5,226 bases of DNA from an uncultured Hyphomicrobiales bacterium (lineage in GTDB: Bacteria; Pseudomonadota; Alphaproteobacteria; Rhizobiales; Beijerinckiaceae). Below the pieces are notes generated by a model that was not told where the DNA came from, made no database searches, and saw nothing but the letters and a program-made list of their open reading frames with translations. The translations under genes were made by a program, and so were the position numbers. Positions 1 to 5,226 of this stretch are shown here, in pieces. Position 1 is the first letter of the stretch, and each line of letters begins with the position of its first letter. The stretch lies in the NCBI GenBank assembly GCA_903916165.1, contig CAIWVR010000003.1, forward strand, positions 1-5,226. Direction: 5' to 3'.

Positions 1-847
1 GCTTCTTCAGCTCCGCATTCGCCTTGTCGCGTGCTTCCTTCGACAGTTTGGTGTTCTTGATGCGCTCCTCGATTTCGGCAAGATCATCCTTGCCGTCCTC
101 GTCGCCGAGTTCCTTCTGAATGGCCTTCATCTGCTCATTCAAATAATACTCGCGCTGCGTCTTCTCCATCTGGCGCTTGACGCGCGTGCGGATGCGCTTC
201 TCGACCTGCAGGACCGAGATTTCGCTCTCCATGAGGGCAAGACATTTTTCAAGACGCTTCGCAACAGAAGCCGTTTCCAGCAATTCCTGCTTGTCGGCGA
301 TCTTGATCGCAAGATGCGAGGCGACCGTGTCGGCCAGCTTTGCGAAATCGTCAATCTGCGTGACCGCGGTGACGACCTCGGGCGACACTTTCTTGTTCAA
401 CTTCACATAGCCTTCGAACTCGGACACGACCGAGCGCGAGAGGGCCTCGACTTCGACGCGATCGGGAATTTCTTCCGCGGTCACTTCGGCATCGGCCTCA
501 TAGAATTCGTCCGTGCGGGTGTATTTGCGCACATGCGCACGCGCCGCACCCTCGACGAGAACCTTCACGGTTCCGTCGGGCAATTTCAGCAATTGCAGCA
601 CGGAGGCGAGCGTGCCGATCTTGAAAATGGCATCGGTGGCCGGATCGTCATCGGCCGCATTCATCTGCGTGGCGAGCAGAATGTGCTTGTCGGCCTTCAT
701 CACCTCTTCGAGGGCGCGAATGGATTTTTCGCGCCCCACGAACAGGGGGACGATCATATGCGGGAAAACGACGATGTCGCGCAGCGGCAGAACCGGATAG
801 CTCTCGATTGCGCCGGGCGAGGCAAGCACACGCTTCTCGTTTGTCAT
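1..847 (-). CDS. lon: Lon protease (LonA), N-terminal part, cut by window edge
   Basis: ATP-dependent serine protease that degrades misfolded and selected regulatory proteins in the cytosol. Reading from the ATG at 847, the frame is open for 282 codons to the window edge. The N-terminal substrate-binding (LON) domain starts with PVLPLRDIVVFP (residues 18-29) and VPLFVGREKS (33-42), and covers roughly residues 14-210. The helical linker follows, with the LonA hallmark YYLNEQMKAIQKELG at 234-248. LonA proteins are usually near 800 aa, so the AAA+ module (Walker A and B) and the Ser-Lys protease domain lie outside the window; their integrity cannot be judged. The start is supported by AGGA eight bases upstream and by the family N-terminus. 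It lies downstream of clpX in the same direction but is separated by a strong terminator and 477 nt, so it is probably a separate transcription unit. Identity is very secure. Confidence 0.97.
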   Translation of the reverse strand, partial: MTNEKRVLASPGAIESYPVLPLRDIVVFPHMIVPLFVGREKSIRALEEVMKADKHILLATQMNAADDDPATDAIFKIGTLASVLQLLKLPDGTVKVLVEGAARAHVRKYTRTDEFYEADAEVTAEEIPDRVEVEALSRSVVSEFEGYVKLNKKVSPEVVTAVTQIDDFAKLADTVASHLAIKIADKQELLETASVAKRLEKCLALMESEISVLQVEKRIRTRVKRQMEKTQREYYLNEQMKAIQKELGDEDGKDDLAEIEERIKNTKLSKEARDKANAELKK

Positions 848-855
848 TCGCTTTT

Positions 856-859
856 TCCT
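856..859 (-). promoter_or_regulatory. Shine-Dalgarno of lon
   Basis: AGGA on the minus strand ends eight bases before the ATG at 847. It sits within a purine-rich run (AGAGGACAGGAAAAAG). It supports this start for lon. Confidence 0.75.
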
Positions 860-967
860 GTCCTCTCTGCCCCCGCTGCGCCCGTCAGGCCGAAGCGCGG
901 GCGAGACGCCCCAAAGTGGGAAAGCACGATTCGCGCCATCCCGTGATGTTACGTCCCCACGGCAGGG

Positions 968-995
968 CCTCAAAGGCACCCTCCGTCTCTTCAAG
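968..995 (-). promoter_or_regulatory. Candidate heat-shock-type promoter of lon
   Basis: On the minus strand, CTTGAA at 995-990 matches the -35 element of RpoH (sigma-32) promoters. Counting 16 bases after CTTG gives CTTTGAGG (975-968) in the -10 position. That fits the alphaproteobacterial CYTATNT pattern only at its first three bases. A start near 960 would leave a 5' leader of about 110 nt. lon is a heat-shock gene in many bacteria, which makes the -35 match suggestive, but the -10 is poor. This is an inference from motif and position. Confidence 0.3.
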
Positions 996-1043
996 AAAGG
1001 AAATGGTTAGGAACTGTTCTTTTTTCAACACCTGCGGCCTCAA

Positions 1044-1062
1044 TGCACATTTTTCATGCGCA
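1044..1062 (-). promoter_or_regulatory. Imperfect inverted repeat upstream of lon
   Basis: Seven-base arms TGCACAT and ATGCGCA flank the five-base centre TTTTC, with one mismatch. In minus-strand RNA the mismatch becomes a G-U pair. It lies about 50 bases upstream of the candidate lon -35 element, where an operator could sit. No regulator is recognised, and chance is a real alternative. Confidence 0.2.
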
Positions 1063-1172
1063 CAGGCTCGCGCGGCGCTCGCCGTCGTCAGTGGGAGGCA
1101 AGGGTCACGGGCGACAACCACCGTCCTTAGGAGCGCTCCAACCTGTTCGCCGAGAACCATAAACCTCAAATT

Positions 1173-1267
1173 CGTCATGGCGAGGAGCCGGAGGCGACGC
1201 GGCAATCCATCTTCGGGTGGGGGCCGTCAGATGGATTGCCGCGGAACTCACGCGCCCCGCAATGACG
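1173..1267. repeat. Dispersed palindromic repeat (GTCATNGCGAGGAG...GGCAATCCAT type)
   Basis: The left arm (1173-1210) begins CGTCATGGCGAGGAGC and ends CGCGGCAATCCAT. The right arm (1231-1267) starts ATGGATTGCCGCG and ends GCAATGACG, so it reads as the reverse complement of the left arm. The inner 13 bases of the arms match exactly and so do most of the outer ten; the middles have diverged. A 20-nt spacer separates them. Repeats with the wording CGTCATTGCGAGGAGC...GGCAATCCA are widespread in intergenic DNA of Alphaproteobacteria. Translating such arms gives spurious RLLAMT peptides, as happens on the minus strand here. The element lies just beyond the clpX terminator and about 330 bp upstream of lon. 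Transcribed, it could fold into a long imperfect hairpin. Confidence 0.75.
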
Positions 1268-1271
1268 CACG

Positions 1272-1302
1272 AAAAAAGCCCGGACACAGGGTCCGGGCTT
1301 TT
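1272..1302 (-). terminator. Rho-independent terminator of clpX
   Basis: A perfect 12-bp stem (1274-1285 with 1291-1302, core AGCCCGGAC / GTCCGGGCT) encloses a five-base loop (1286-1290). On the minus strand the stem runs into six consecutive T residues (1277-1272). It begins 22 nt after the clpX stop codon. This is a textbook intrinsic terminator and should separate the clpX transcript from lon. The symmetric A/T ends could let it act on plus-strand transcripts too, but no gene there needs it. Confidence 0.93.
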
Positions 1303-1324
1303 CGCGAGTGGATAAAAGGGAGGA

Positions 1325-2590
1325 TCAGGCGCTGGTGCCGCTTTTTTCCTGCCTCTCGGCATAGATGTAGAGCGGGCGCGCCTTGCCTTCCACAACCTCG
1401 GGTCCGATGACCACCTGCTCGACGCCTTCCAGCCCCGGCAGGTCATACATCGTGTCGAGCAGGATGCTTTCCATGATCGAGCGCAGGCCGCGCGCGCCGG
1501 TACGGCGTTCGATGGCCTTCTTGGCGACGACGGTCAGCGCCTCGTCCTGGAAGGTCAGCTCGGTGTTCTCCATCTCGAAGAGCCGCGCATATTGCTTCAC
1601 AAGGGCGTTCTTCGGTTCGGTCAGGATGGTCTTCAGAGCCGCCTCGTCGAGATCTTCCAGGGTCGCGATGACCGGCAAACGGCCGACGAATTCCGGAATG
1701 AGACCGAATTTCAGCAGGTCTTCCGGCTCCACCTTGCGGAAGATTTCGCCGGTGCGGCGTTCATCCGGCGTTGCCACGGTGGCACTGAAGCCGATCGACG
1801 TGCCCTTGCCGCGCTGCGAGATGATCTTCTCGAGCCCCGCGAAAGCGCCGCCGCAGATGAACAGGATGTTCGTCGTGTCGACCTGCAGAAACTCCTGCTG
1901 CGGATGCTTGCGACCGCCCTGCGGCGGAACGGAGGCAACCGTGCCTTCCATGATCTTCAGAAGCGCCTGCTGCACGCCCTCGCCCGACACGTCGCGCGTG
2001 ATCGAGGGATTGTCGGACTTGCGCGAGATCTTGTCGATTTCGTCGATGTAGACGATGCCGCGCTGCGCGCGCTCGACATTATAGTCGGATGCCTGCAGCA
2101 GCTTCAGGATGATGTTCTCGACATCCTCGCCGACATAGCCGGCTTCCGTCAGGGTCGTCGCATCAGCCATGGTGAAGGGCACGTCGAGGATGCGGGCGAG
2201 CGTCTGCGCGAGCAGCGTCTTGCCCGAACCTGTCGGACCGATCAGCAGGATGTTGGACTTCGCCAGCTCGACATCGTTGTGCTTTGTCGCGTGGTTGAGG
2301 CGCTTGTAATGATTGTGCACGGCAACTGCGAGGACCCGCTTGGCCTGCGGCTGGCCAATGACATAATCATCGAGCACCTTGCAGATCTCACGGGGCGTCG
2401 GAATCCCTTCCTTGCCCTTCACCAGCGAGGATTTGTTCTCCTCGCGAATGATATCCATGCACAGCTCGACGCATTCATCGCAGATGAAGACTGTCGGTCC
2501 CGCGATAAGCTTGCGCACCTCGTGTTGGCTCTTGCCGCAAAACGAGCAGTAGAGCGTGTTCTTCGAGTCGCTAGCGCCGACCTTGCTCAT
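1325..2590 (-). CDS. clpX: ClpX, ATPase/unfoldase subunit of ClpXP
   Basis: Hexameric AAA+ unfoldase that recognises substrates, pulls them through its pore and passes them to ClpP in the cytosol. The 421-aa length is typical. Residues visible: zinc-binding domain with C15, C18, C37 and C40; Walker A GPTGSGKT (118-125); pore-1 loop GYVG (151-154); Walker [10 protein letters not shown] (180-188, with D183/E184); RKH pore loop (227-229); sensor-1 region around N241; ClpP-docking IGF loop (266-268); arginine finger R304 in VGRLP; sensor-2 GARGLR (365-370). Nothing essential is missing. The ATG is preceded by GGAG six bases upstream. It lies 290 nt downstream of clpP with no gene between them; some relatives such as Caulobacter carry cicA there. 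It ends at a strong terminator. A candidate RpoH-type promoter in the gap may allow expression separate from clpP. Identity is certain from the motif set. Confidence 0.99.
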   Translation of the reverse strand: MSKVGASDSKNTLYCSFCGKSQHEVRKLIAGPTVFICDECVELCMDIIREENKSSLVKGKEGIPTPREICKVLDDYVIGQPQAKRVLAVAVHNHYKRLNHATKHNDVELAKSNILLIGPTGSGKTLLAQTLARILDVPFTMADATTLTEAGYVGEDVENIILKLLQASDYNVERAQRGIVYIDEIDKISRKSDNPSITRDVSGEGVQQALLKIMEGTVASVPPQGGRKHPQQEFLQVDTTNILFICGGAFAGLEKIISQRGKGTSIGFSATVATPDERRTGEIFRKVEPEDLLKFGLIPEFVGRLPVIATLEDLDEAALKTILTEPKNALVKQYARLFEMENTELTFQDEALTVVAKKAIERRTGARGLRSIMESILLDTMYDLPGLEGVEQVVIGPEVVEGKARPLYIYAERQEKSGTSA

Positions 2591-2684
2591 GACATTCTCC
2601 GTGGGGACGAGACAGCGCGGGAGGATGCGCAGACCCCGTCATGGTACAATTTAAAGTCGACGGCCTAACAAAGGGTAGACTGTC

Positions 2685-2713
2685 ATATGGGGCGACCGTG
2701 CCATTTTGGCAGG
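2685..2713 (-). promoter_or_regulatory. Candidate RpoH-type promoter of clpX
   Basis: CCCCATAT on the minus strand (2692-2685) matches the classical sigma-32 -10 element CCCCATNT. Fifteen bases upstream is CCTGCC (2713-2708), a weak match to CTTGAA that keeps the C, T and G of the CTTG core. Transcription would start near 2678 and leave a leader of roughly 88 nt before clpX. The -10 match is strong and clpX is a known heat-shock gene in many bacteria. The -35 is degenerate, so this remains a candidate. Confidence 0.4.
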
Positions 2714-2780
2714 GCCACAGGCCCGCAAAGCGCGAGGAATATCCCGCGATGCAAACACGGCACCGGGTCAGGATCAAGCG

Positions 2781-2805
2781 TAACCTCGGTCTTGCCCCAA
2801 GGTTA
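2781..2805 (-). other. Inverted repeat in the clpP-clpX gap
   Basis: Nine-base arms TAACCTCGG (2781-2789) and CCAAGGTTA (2797-2805) flank a seven-base loop. They mismatch at one position on the plus strand. In minus-strand RNA that position is a U-G pair, so the stem is complete at nine pairs. No T-run follows, so it is not an obvious terminator. It could be an RNA structure between the clpP and clpX messages, or an operator upstream of the clpX promoter. Confidence 0.35.
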
Positions 2806-2818
2806 TGGCAGGGTCTCC

Positions 2819-2858
2819 GCGCCCTTCCCGCTGCGAACTTACAGCGTCTGCCGGGCGC
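2819..2858 (-). other. Nested hairpin just after clpP
   Basis: Outer arms GCGCCC (2819-2824) and GGGCGC (2853-2858) enclose inner arms CGCTG (2829-2833) and CAGCG (2842-2846) around an eight-base loop. It lies 22 nt beyond the clpP stop codon. There is no U-run after it, so it is at best a weak terminator or a 3'-end stabiliser of clpP mRNA. High G+C makes such pairings easy to find by chance. Confidence 0.25.
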
Positions 2859-2880
2859 AGAGGATTGATAAGACTGGGCT

Positions 2881-3513
2881 TTACTTCACTTCGCCGCCGT
2901 CATCGGGGCGCTTGTCGAGCACCTGATCGACGAGGCCAAACTCCTTGGCTTCAACGGCGGACATGAAATGATCGCGGTCCAGGGTCCGCTCGATCGTGTC
3001 GTAATCACGACCGGTGTGGCGGACGTAGATCTCGTTCAGCCGCCGCTTGATCTTCATAATGTCCTCCGCATGGCGGAGAATGTCCGATGCCTGGCCCTGG
3101 AAACCGCCGGAGGGCTGGTGAACCATGACGCGGGCGTTGGGCAGGCAGAAGCGCATGCCGGTTTCACCCGCGCACAGCAGCAGCGACCCCATTGAGGCGG
3201 CCTGGCCGATGCAGAGCGTCGAGACCTTCGGCTTGATGAACTGCATCGTGTCATAGATCGCCAGACCCGACGTCACCACGCCACCGGGCGAGTTGATATA
3301 CATCGCAATCTCTTTCTTCGGGTTCTCGGCCTCGAGGAAAAGGAGCTGCGCGATGATGACCGAGGCCATGTGGTCCTCGACCGGTCCGGTCAGGAAGATG
3401 ATTCGCTCGCGCAGCAGGCGCGAATAGATATCGAAACCGCGCTCACCACGGCTGGTGTTCTCAATGACTTGGGGAATCAGATAGTTGGCGTAGGTTTCAA
3501 TGGGGTCACGCAT
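2881..3513 (-). CDS. clpP: ClpP, proteolytic subunit of ClpXP/ClpAP
   Basis: Serine peptidase that forms the two-ring, 14-subunit chamber degrading polypeptides delivered by ClpX or ClpA. With the ATG at 3513 the protein is 210 aa, the usual size. The catalytic triad is visible: S107 in GQAASMGS, H132 in VMVHQP, D181 in LDRDHFMS. The signatures [12 protein letters not shown] (72-83) and [14 protein letters not shown] (132-145) are intact. The family N-terminus [18 protein letters not shown] fits a short propeptide of about ten residues before the mature chain. An upstream in-frame TTG at 3540 would add nine residues, but the Shine-Dalgarno AAGGA lies between the two starts and points to 3513. 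It follows tig by 158 nt and precedes clpX by 290 nt. A possible promoter and two inverted repeats occupy the upstream gap. Identity is secure. Confidence 0.98.
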   Translation of the reverse strand: MRDPIETYANYLIPQVIENTSRGERGFDIYSRLLRERIIFLTGPVEDHMASVIIAQLLFLEAENPKKEIAMYINSPGGVVTSGLAIYDTMQFIKPKVSTLCIGQAASMGSLLLCAGETGMRFCLPNARVMVHQPSGGFQGQASDILRHAEDIMKIKRRLNEIYVRHTGRDYDTIERTLDRDHFMSAVEAKEFGLVDQVLDKRPDDGGEVK

Positions 3514-3521
3514 CCGTGTCG

Positions 3522-3526
3522 TCCTT
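3522..3526 (-). promoter_or_regulatory. Shine-Dalgarno that fixes the clpP start
   Basis: AAGGA on the minus strand lies eight bases before the ATG at 3513. It would be inside the coding region if the upstream TTG at 3540 were used, so it favours the shorter 210-aa ClpP. Confidence 0.8.
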
Positions 3527-3563
3527 GACGGCGAACACAATGGTCCGGCGCTTCTGAGAGCCC

Positions 3564-3592
3564 AACATAATGACGCCGGCAGCCTTGTGCAA
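3564..3592 (-). promoter_or_regulatory. Candidate clpP promoter
   Basis: TTGCAC (3592-3587) and TATGTT (3569-3564) on the minus strand are separated by exactly 17 bases, matching TTGACA and TATAAT at three and four positions. The same -10 region, ATTATGTTGG, also resembles the alphaproteobacterial RpoH pattern CYTATNTNNG except at its first base, with TTTG 18 bases upstream in place of CTTG. A start near 3557 would leave about 44 nt before the clpP ATG. The -35 element lies in the centre of a perfect 13-bp palindrome. Both promoter readings are tentative. Confidence 0.3.
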
Positions 3593-3604
3593 AGGCTGCC
3601 GGCG
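3574..3604 (-). other. Perfect 13-bp inverted repeat between tig and clpP
   Basis: The arms CGCCGGCAGCCTT (3574-3586) and AAGGCTGCCGGCG (3592-3604) are exact reverse complements around the five-base centre GTGCA. As RNA this is a very stable GC-rich hairpin, 67 nt after the tig stop codon and 60 nt before the clpP start. No T-run follows on either strand, so it is not a standard intrinsic terminator. It may attenuate or separate tig from clpP in a read-through transcript, protect mRNA ends, or act as a DNA operator over the candidate clpP -35 element. The structure is certain; its role is unknown. Confidence 0.7.
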
Positions 3605-3637
3605 AGAATTCACGACGCTTCGATGAAGACCGGTGCA

Positions 3638-3653
3638 GAAAGCCTGGGCTTTC
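3638..3653 (-). other. Short hairpin just after tig
   Basis: GAAAGC and GCTTTC pair as a six-base stem around a four-base loop, beginning 18 nt after the tig stop codon. Only a short pyrimidine stretch (TTTCT) ends it, so terminator activity would be weak. It may mark the 3' end of tig mRNA together with the stronger hairpin at 3574-3604. Confidence 0.35.
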
Positions 3654-3671
3654 GTTCCCGCTGACATATCG

Positions 3672-5030
3672 TCAGGCAACCTTCTCGTCGGCTTCGATCT
3701 TGAACAATTCGTCCTTGGAGACGCTCTGGTCGGTGACCTTCGCCATACCGACGATATGATCGACGACCTTCTCCTCGAACACCGGGGCGCGCAGCTGGGC
3801 AAGCGCCTCCGGATTGTTGCGATAATAATCCCAGACCATCTTTTCCTGGCCGGGGAACTGGCGGGCGCGCTCGAGCAGCGCCTGCGTGACTTCGTCATCG
3901 GTGACCTGGACATTGGCCGACTGGCCGACTTCGGCCAGCACGAGGCCAAGGCGGACGCGGCGCTCCGCGATACGACGATAATCGGCGCGGGCCGCCTCTT
4001 CCGTCGTGCCCTCTTCCTCGAACGACTTGCCGCCGGACTTCTGCTCGTTCTCGACCTGCTGCCAGATGCCCGAGAATTCCTGATCAACAAGGCCTTCGGG
4101 CAGTTCGAACGAATATTTCTTGTCGAGCGCGTCGAGCAGCGAGCGCTTCAGCTTGTCCCGCGAGGCACGGGTATAGTCACGCTCGAGATTGGAACGGATC
4201 GCGTCCTTGAGCTTGTCGATGCTGTCAAAGCCAAACTGCTTGGCAAATTCATCGTCCAGAACGAATTCGCCGGGGGCCGAGATCGATTTCACGGTGACAT
4301 CGAACGAAGCATCGCGGCCAGCCAGATGGGTCGCCGTGTAGTTTTCCGGGAAAGCGACATTGACGGTGCGCTGTTCGCCGGCCTTGGCCCCGACGAGCTG
4401 CTCCTCGAAGCCCGGTATGAACGAGCCCGAGCCGAGGACGATGTCGATGCCCTCGCCGGAGCCGCCTTCAAACAATTCACCGTCCATCTTGCCGACAAAA
4501 TCCATGGCGAGCTTGTCGCCGGTCTCGGCGACGGCAGCCTCATCCCTTTCGGTATAGGTGCGGTTCTGCGAGGCCATCCGATCGATCGTCTGCTGGACCT
4601 CCGCATCCGGGATCTCGGCGACGAAGCGGGTGACCTCGACGTCGTCGAAATTGCCCACATCGAAAGTCGGCAGGATCTCGATCTTCACGCCGACGGTGAG
4701 GTCGCCCCTGGCTTCGAGCGCCGCCTCGACTTCCGCCTGGTCGGTCGGGAAGTCGATCTTCGGCTCGAGGGCGAGCTTCAAATTATTGTCTTCGACGATC
4801 TTGCGATTCGCCTCATTGATGGCGGTCTGCAGGACTTCGGCCATGACCGAGCGGCCATAGACGCGACGCAGATGCGCGGTCGGCACCTTGCCCGGACGGA
4901 AGCCATTGATGCGGACCTTGTCCTTCATCTCGGCCAGCTGGCTGTCGAGCCGCTGCGCGAGGTCACTCGCGGGAATGACGACCTTGAATTCGCGCTTGAG
5001 GCCCTGCGACAGGGTTTCGGTCACCTGCAT
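3672..5030 (-). CDS. tig: Trigger factor, ribosome-associated chaperone
   Basis: Binds near the ribosome exit tunnel and shields nascent chains; also has a peptidyl-prolyl isomerase fold. With the ATG at 5030 the protein is 452 aa, normal for the family. The N-terminal ribosome-binding domain carries the signature GFRPGKVP at 43-50. The FKBP-type domain spans about 167-250 and includes [14 protein letters not shown] (177-190) and [13 protein letters not shown] (202-214). The rest, to 452, is the helical C-terminal chaperone arm region, rich in charged residues. The open frame continues 38 codons upstream to 5144, but that extension enters the tRNA gene and is not protein-like; AAGAAGG seven bases before 5030 and the family start [15 protein letters not shown] decide the call. 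It is the first protein gene of the tig-clpP-clpX-lon order and lies 84 nt after tRNA-Leu. Identity is secure. Confidence 0.98.
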   Translation of the reverse strand: MQVTETLSQGLKREFKVVIPASDLAQRLDSQLAEMKDKVRINGFRPGKVPTAHLRRVYGRSVMAEVLQTAINEANRKIVEDNNLKLALEPKIDFPTDQAEVEAALEARGDLTVGVKIEILPTFDVGNFDDVEVTRFVAEIPDAEVQQTIDRMASQNRTYTERDEAAVAETGDKLAMDFVGKMDGELFEGGSGEGIDIVLGSGSFIPGFEEQLVGAKAGEQRTVNVAFPENYTATHLAGRDASFDVTVKSISAPGEFVLDDEFAKQFGFDSIDKLKDAIRSNLERDYTRASRDKLKRSLLDALDKKYSFELPEGLVDQEFSGIWQQVENEQKSGGKSFEEEGTTEEAARADYRRIAERRVRLGLVLAEVGQSANVQVTDDEVTQALLERARQFPGQEKMVWDYYRNNPEALAQLRAPVFEEKVVDHIVGMAKVTDQSVSKDELFKIEADEKVA

Positions 5031-5037
5031 TTTTTTG

Positions 5038-5044
5038 CCTTCTT
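5038..5044 (-). promoter_or_regulatory. Shine-Dalgarno that fixes the tig start
   Basis: AAGAAGG on the minus strand ends seven bases before the ATG at 5030, separated by C and six A residues. It rules in the short trigger factor over the longer frame that reaches into the tRNA gene. Confidence 0.8.
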
Positions 5045-5114
5045 GGAACGATACGGCCCAGGATCTGCCCAAGCGCGTGAAAAATCTTGTCGAACCCGGT
5101 GAGCACAGCCGTTG

Positions 5115-5199
5115 TGGTGCGGGCGGAGGGACTCGAACCCCCACGCCTTTCGGCGGCGGTACCTAAAACCGCTGCGTCTACCAATTCCGCCACGCCCGC
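5115..5199 (-). tRNA. tRNA-Leu, anticodon UAG, with encoded CCA
   Basis: The 85-nt sequence folds as a complete class II tRNA. The acceptor stem is GCGGGCG / CGCCCGC (5193-5199 with 5119-5125), and the D arm holds GCGGAATTGGTAGACGC. The anticodon stem GCGGT / ACCGC surrounds the loop TTTAGGT, giving anticodon UAG at 5165-5163, which reads CUA and related leucine codons. A long variable arm (CGCC GAAA GGCG), typical of tRNA-Leu, follows. The T arm contains GGTTCGAGTCC. The 3' end is ACCA, encoded in the DNA. It lies 84 nt upstream of tig in the same direction with no terminator seen between them. Only 27 nt of its upstream flank is in the window, so its promoter is not visible. Confidence 0.98.
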
Positions 5200-5226
5200 G
5201 AACCCCCTTCGCAAGGAAAGGCGCCC

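Noticed and set aside
928..932. GANTC site (GATTC) in the lon leader as a CcrM-linked control point
   Set aside because: A single five-base site is expected by chance in this length; nothing else links it to regulation.
314..946. Open frame of 210 codons on the plus strand, opposite lon
   Set aside because: Antisense shadow; the minus strand here translates cleanly as the Lon N-terminus.
1011..1019. GAAC-T-GTTC palindrome upstream of lon as a LexA operator
   Set aside because: Alphaproteobacterial LexA boxes need GTTC or GAAC half-sites seven bases apart; here the halves are one base apart and no second site is present.
885..1205. Open frame of 106 codons on the minus strand upstream of lon
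   Set aside because: Its first residues (RLRLLAMT) come from one arm of the palindromic repeat, and the rest covers the lon promoter region; no resemblance to a known protein.
808..1410. Open frame of 200 codons on the plus strand across the clpX-lon gap
   Set aside because: It crosses the palindromic repeat, the clpX terminator and the ends of two real genes, with low-complexity Arg/Ser-rich translation.
1592..2668. Open frame of 358 codons on the plus strand, opposite clpX
   Set aside because: Antisense shadow of an intact clpX; no recognisable domain and no start context.
3633..5102. Open frame of 489 codons on the plus strand, opposite tig
   Set aside because: It mirrors tig codon for codon in a high-GC gene where antisense stops are rare, has no family resemblance, and the sense strand encodes a complete trigger factor.
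5206..5216. CCTT-CGC-AAGG inverted repeat next to the tRNA 5' end
   Set aside because: Four-base arms at the window edge are too short to interpret, and the upstream context is missing.

Overview
The window reads almost entirely on the minus strand and holds the conserved protein quality-control cluster of Alphaproteobacteria. In transcription order (right to left) it carries a tRNA-Leu(UAG) gene, tig (trigger factor), clpP, clpX and the first 282 codons of lon, which is cut by the left window edge. High G+C, the wording of ClpX, ClpP and Lon, and a dispersed palindromic repeat of a kind common in Rhizobiales-like genomes suggest an alphaproteobacterium, probably Hyphomicrobiales (Rhizobiales). 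Genus cannot be fixed from this stretch.

Layout: 5115-5199 is a complete tRNA-Leu with an encoded CCA end. After an 84-nt gap, tig spans 5030 to 3672. The next 158 nt hold two inverted repeats and a possible promoter. clpP spans 3513 to 2881. A 290-nt gap holds inverted repeats and a plausible heat-shock (RpoH-type) promoter. clpX spans 2590 to 1325 and ends at a strong intrinsic terminator at 1272-1302. A 477-nt gap follows with a palindromic repeat and a candidate lon promoter. lon starts at 847 and runs off the window.

Functionally, trigger factor receives nascent chains at the ribosome exit, ClpX unfolds tagged or damaged proteins and feeds them to the ClpP peptidase barrel, and Lon is a self-contained AAA+ protease. 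Grouping them puts folding and degradation of cytosolic proteins under neighbouring control. Two starts need care: the longest clpP and tig reading frames extend upstream of the real starts, and that of tig runs into the tRNA gene. Shine-Dalgarno positions and family N-termini support the shorter proteins (ClpP 210 aa, Tig 452 aa).

All genes look intact and ordinary. I found no undescribed system. What merits a second look is in the gaps: hairpins around clpP, RpoH-like promoter candidates, the mobile-type palindrome upstream of lon, and the close tRNA-tig arrangement.
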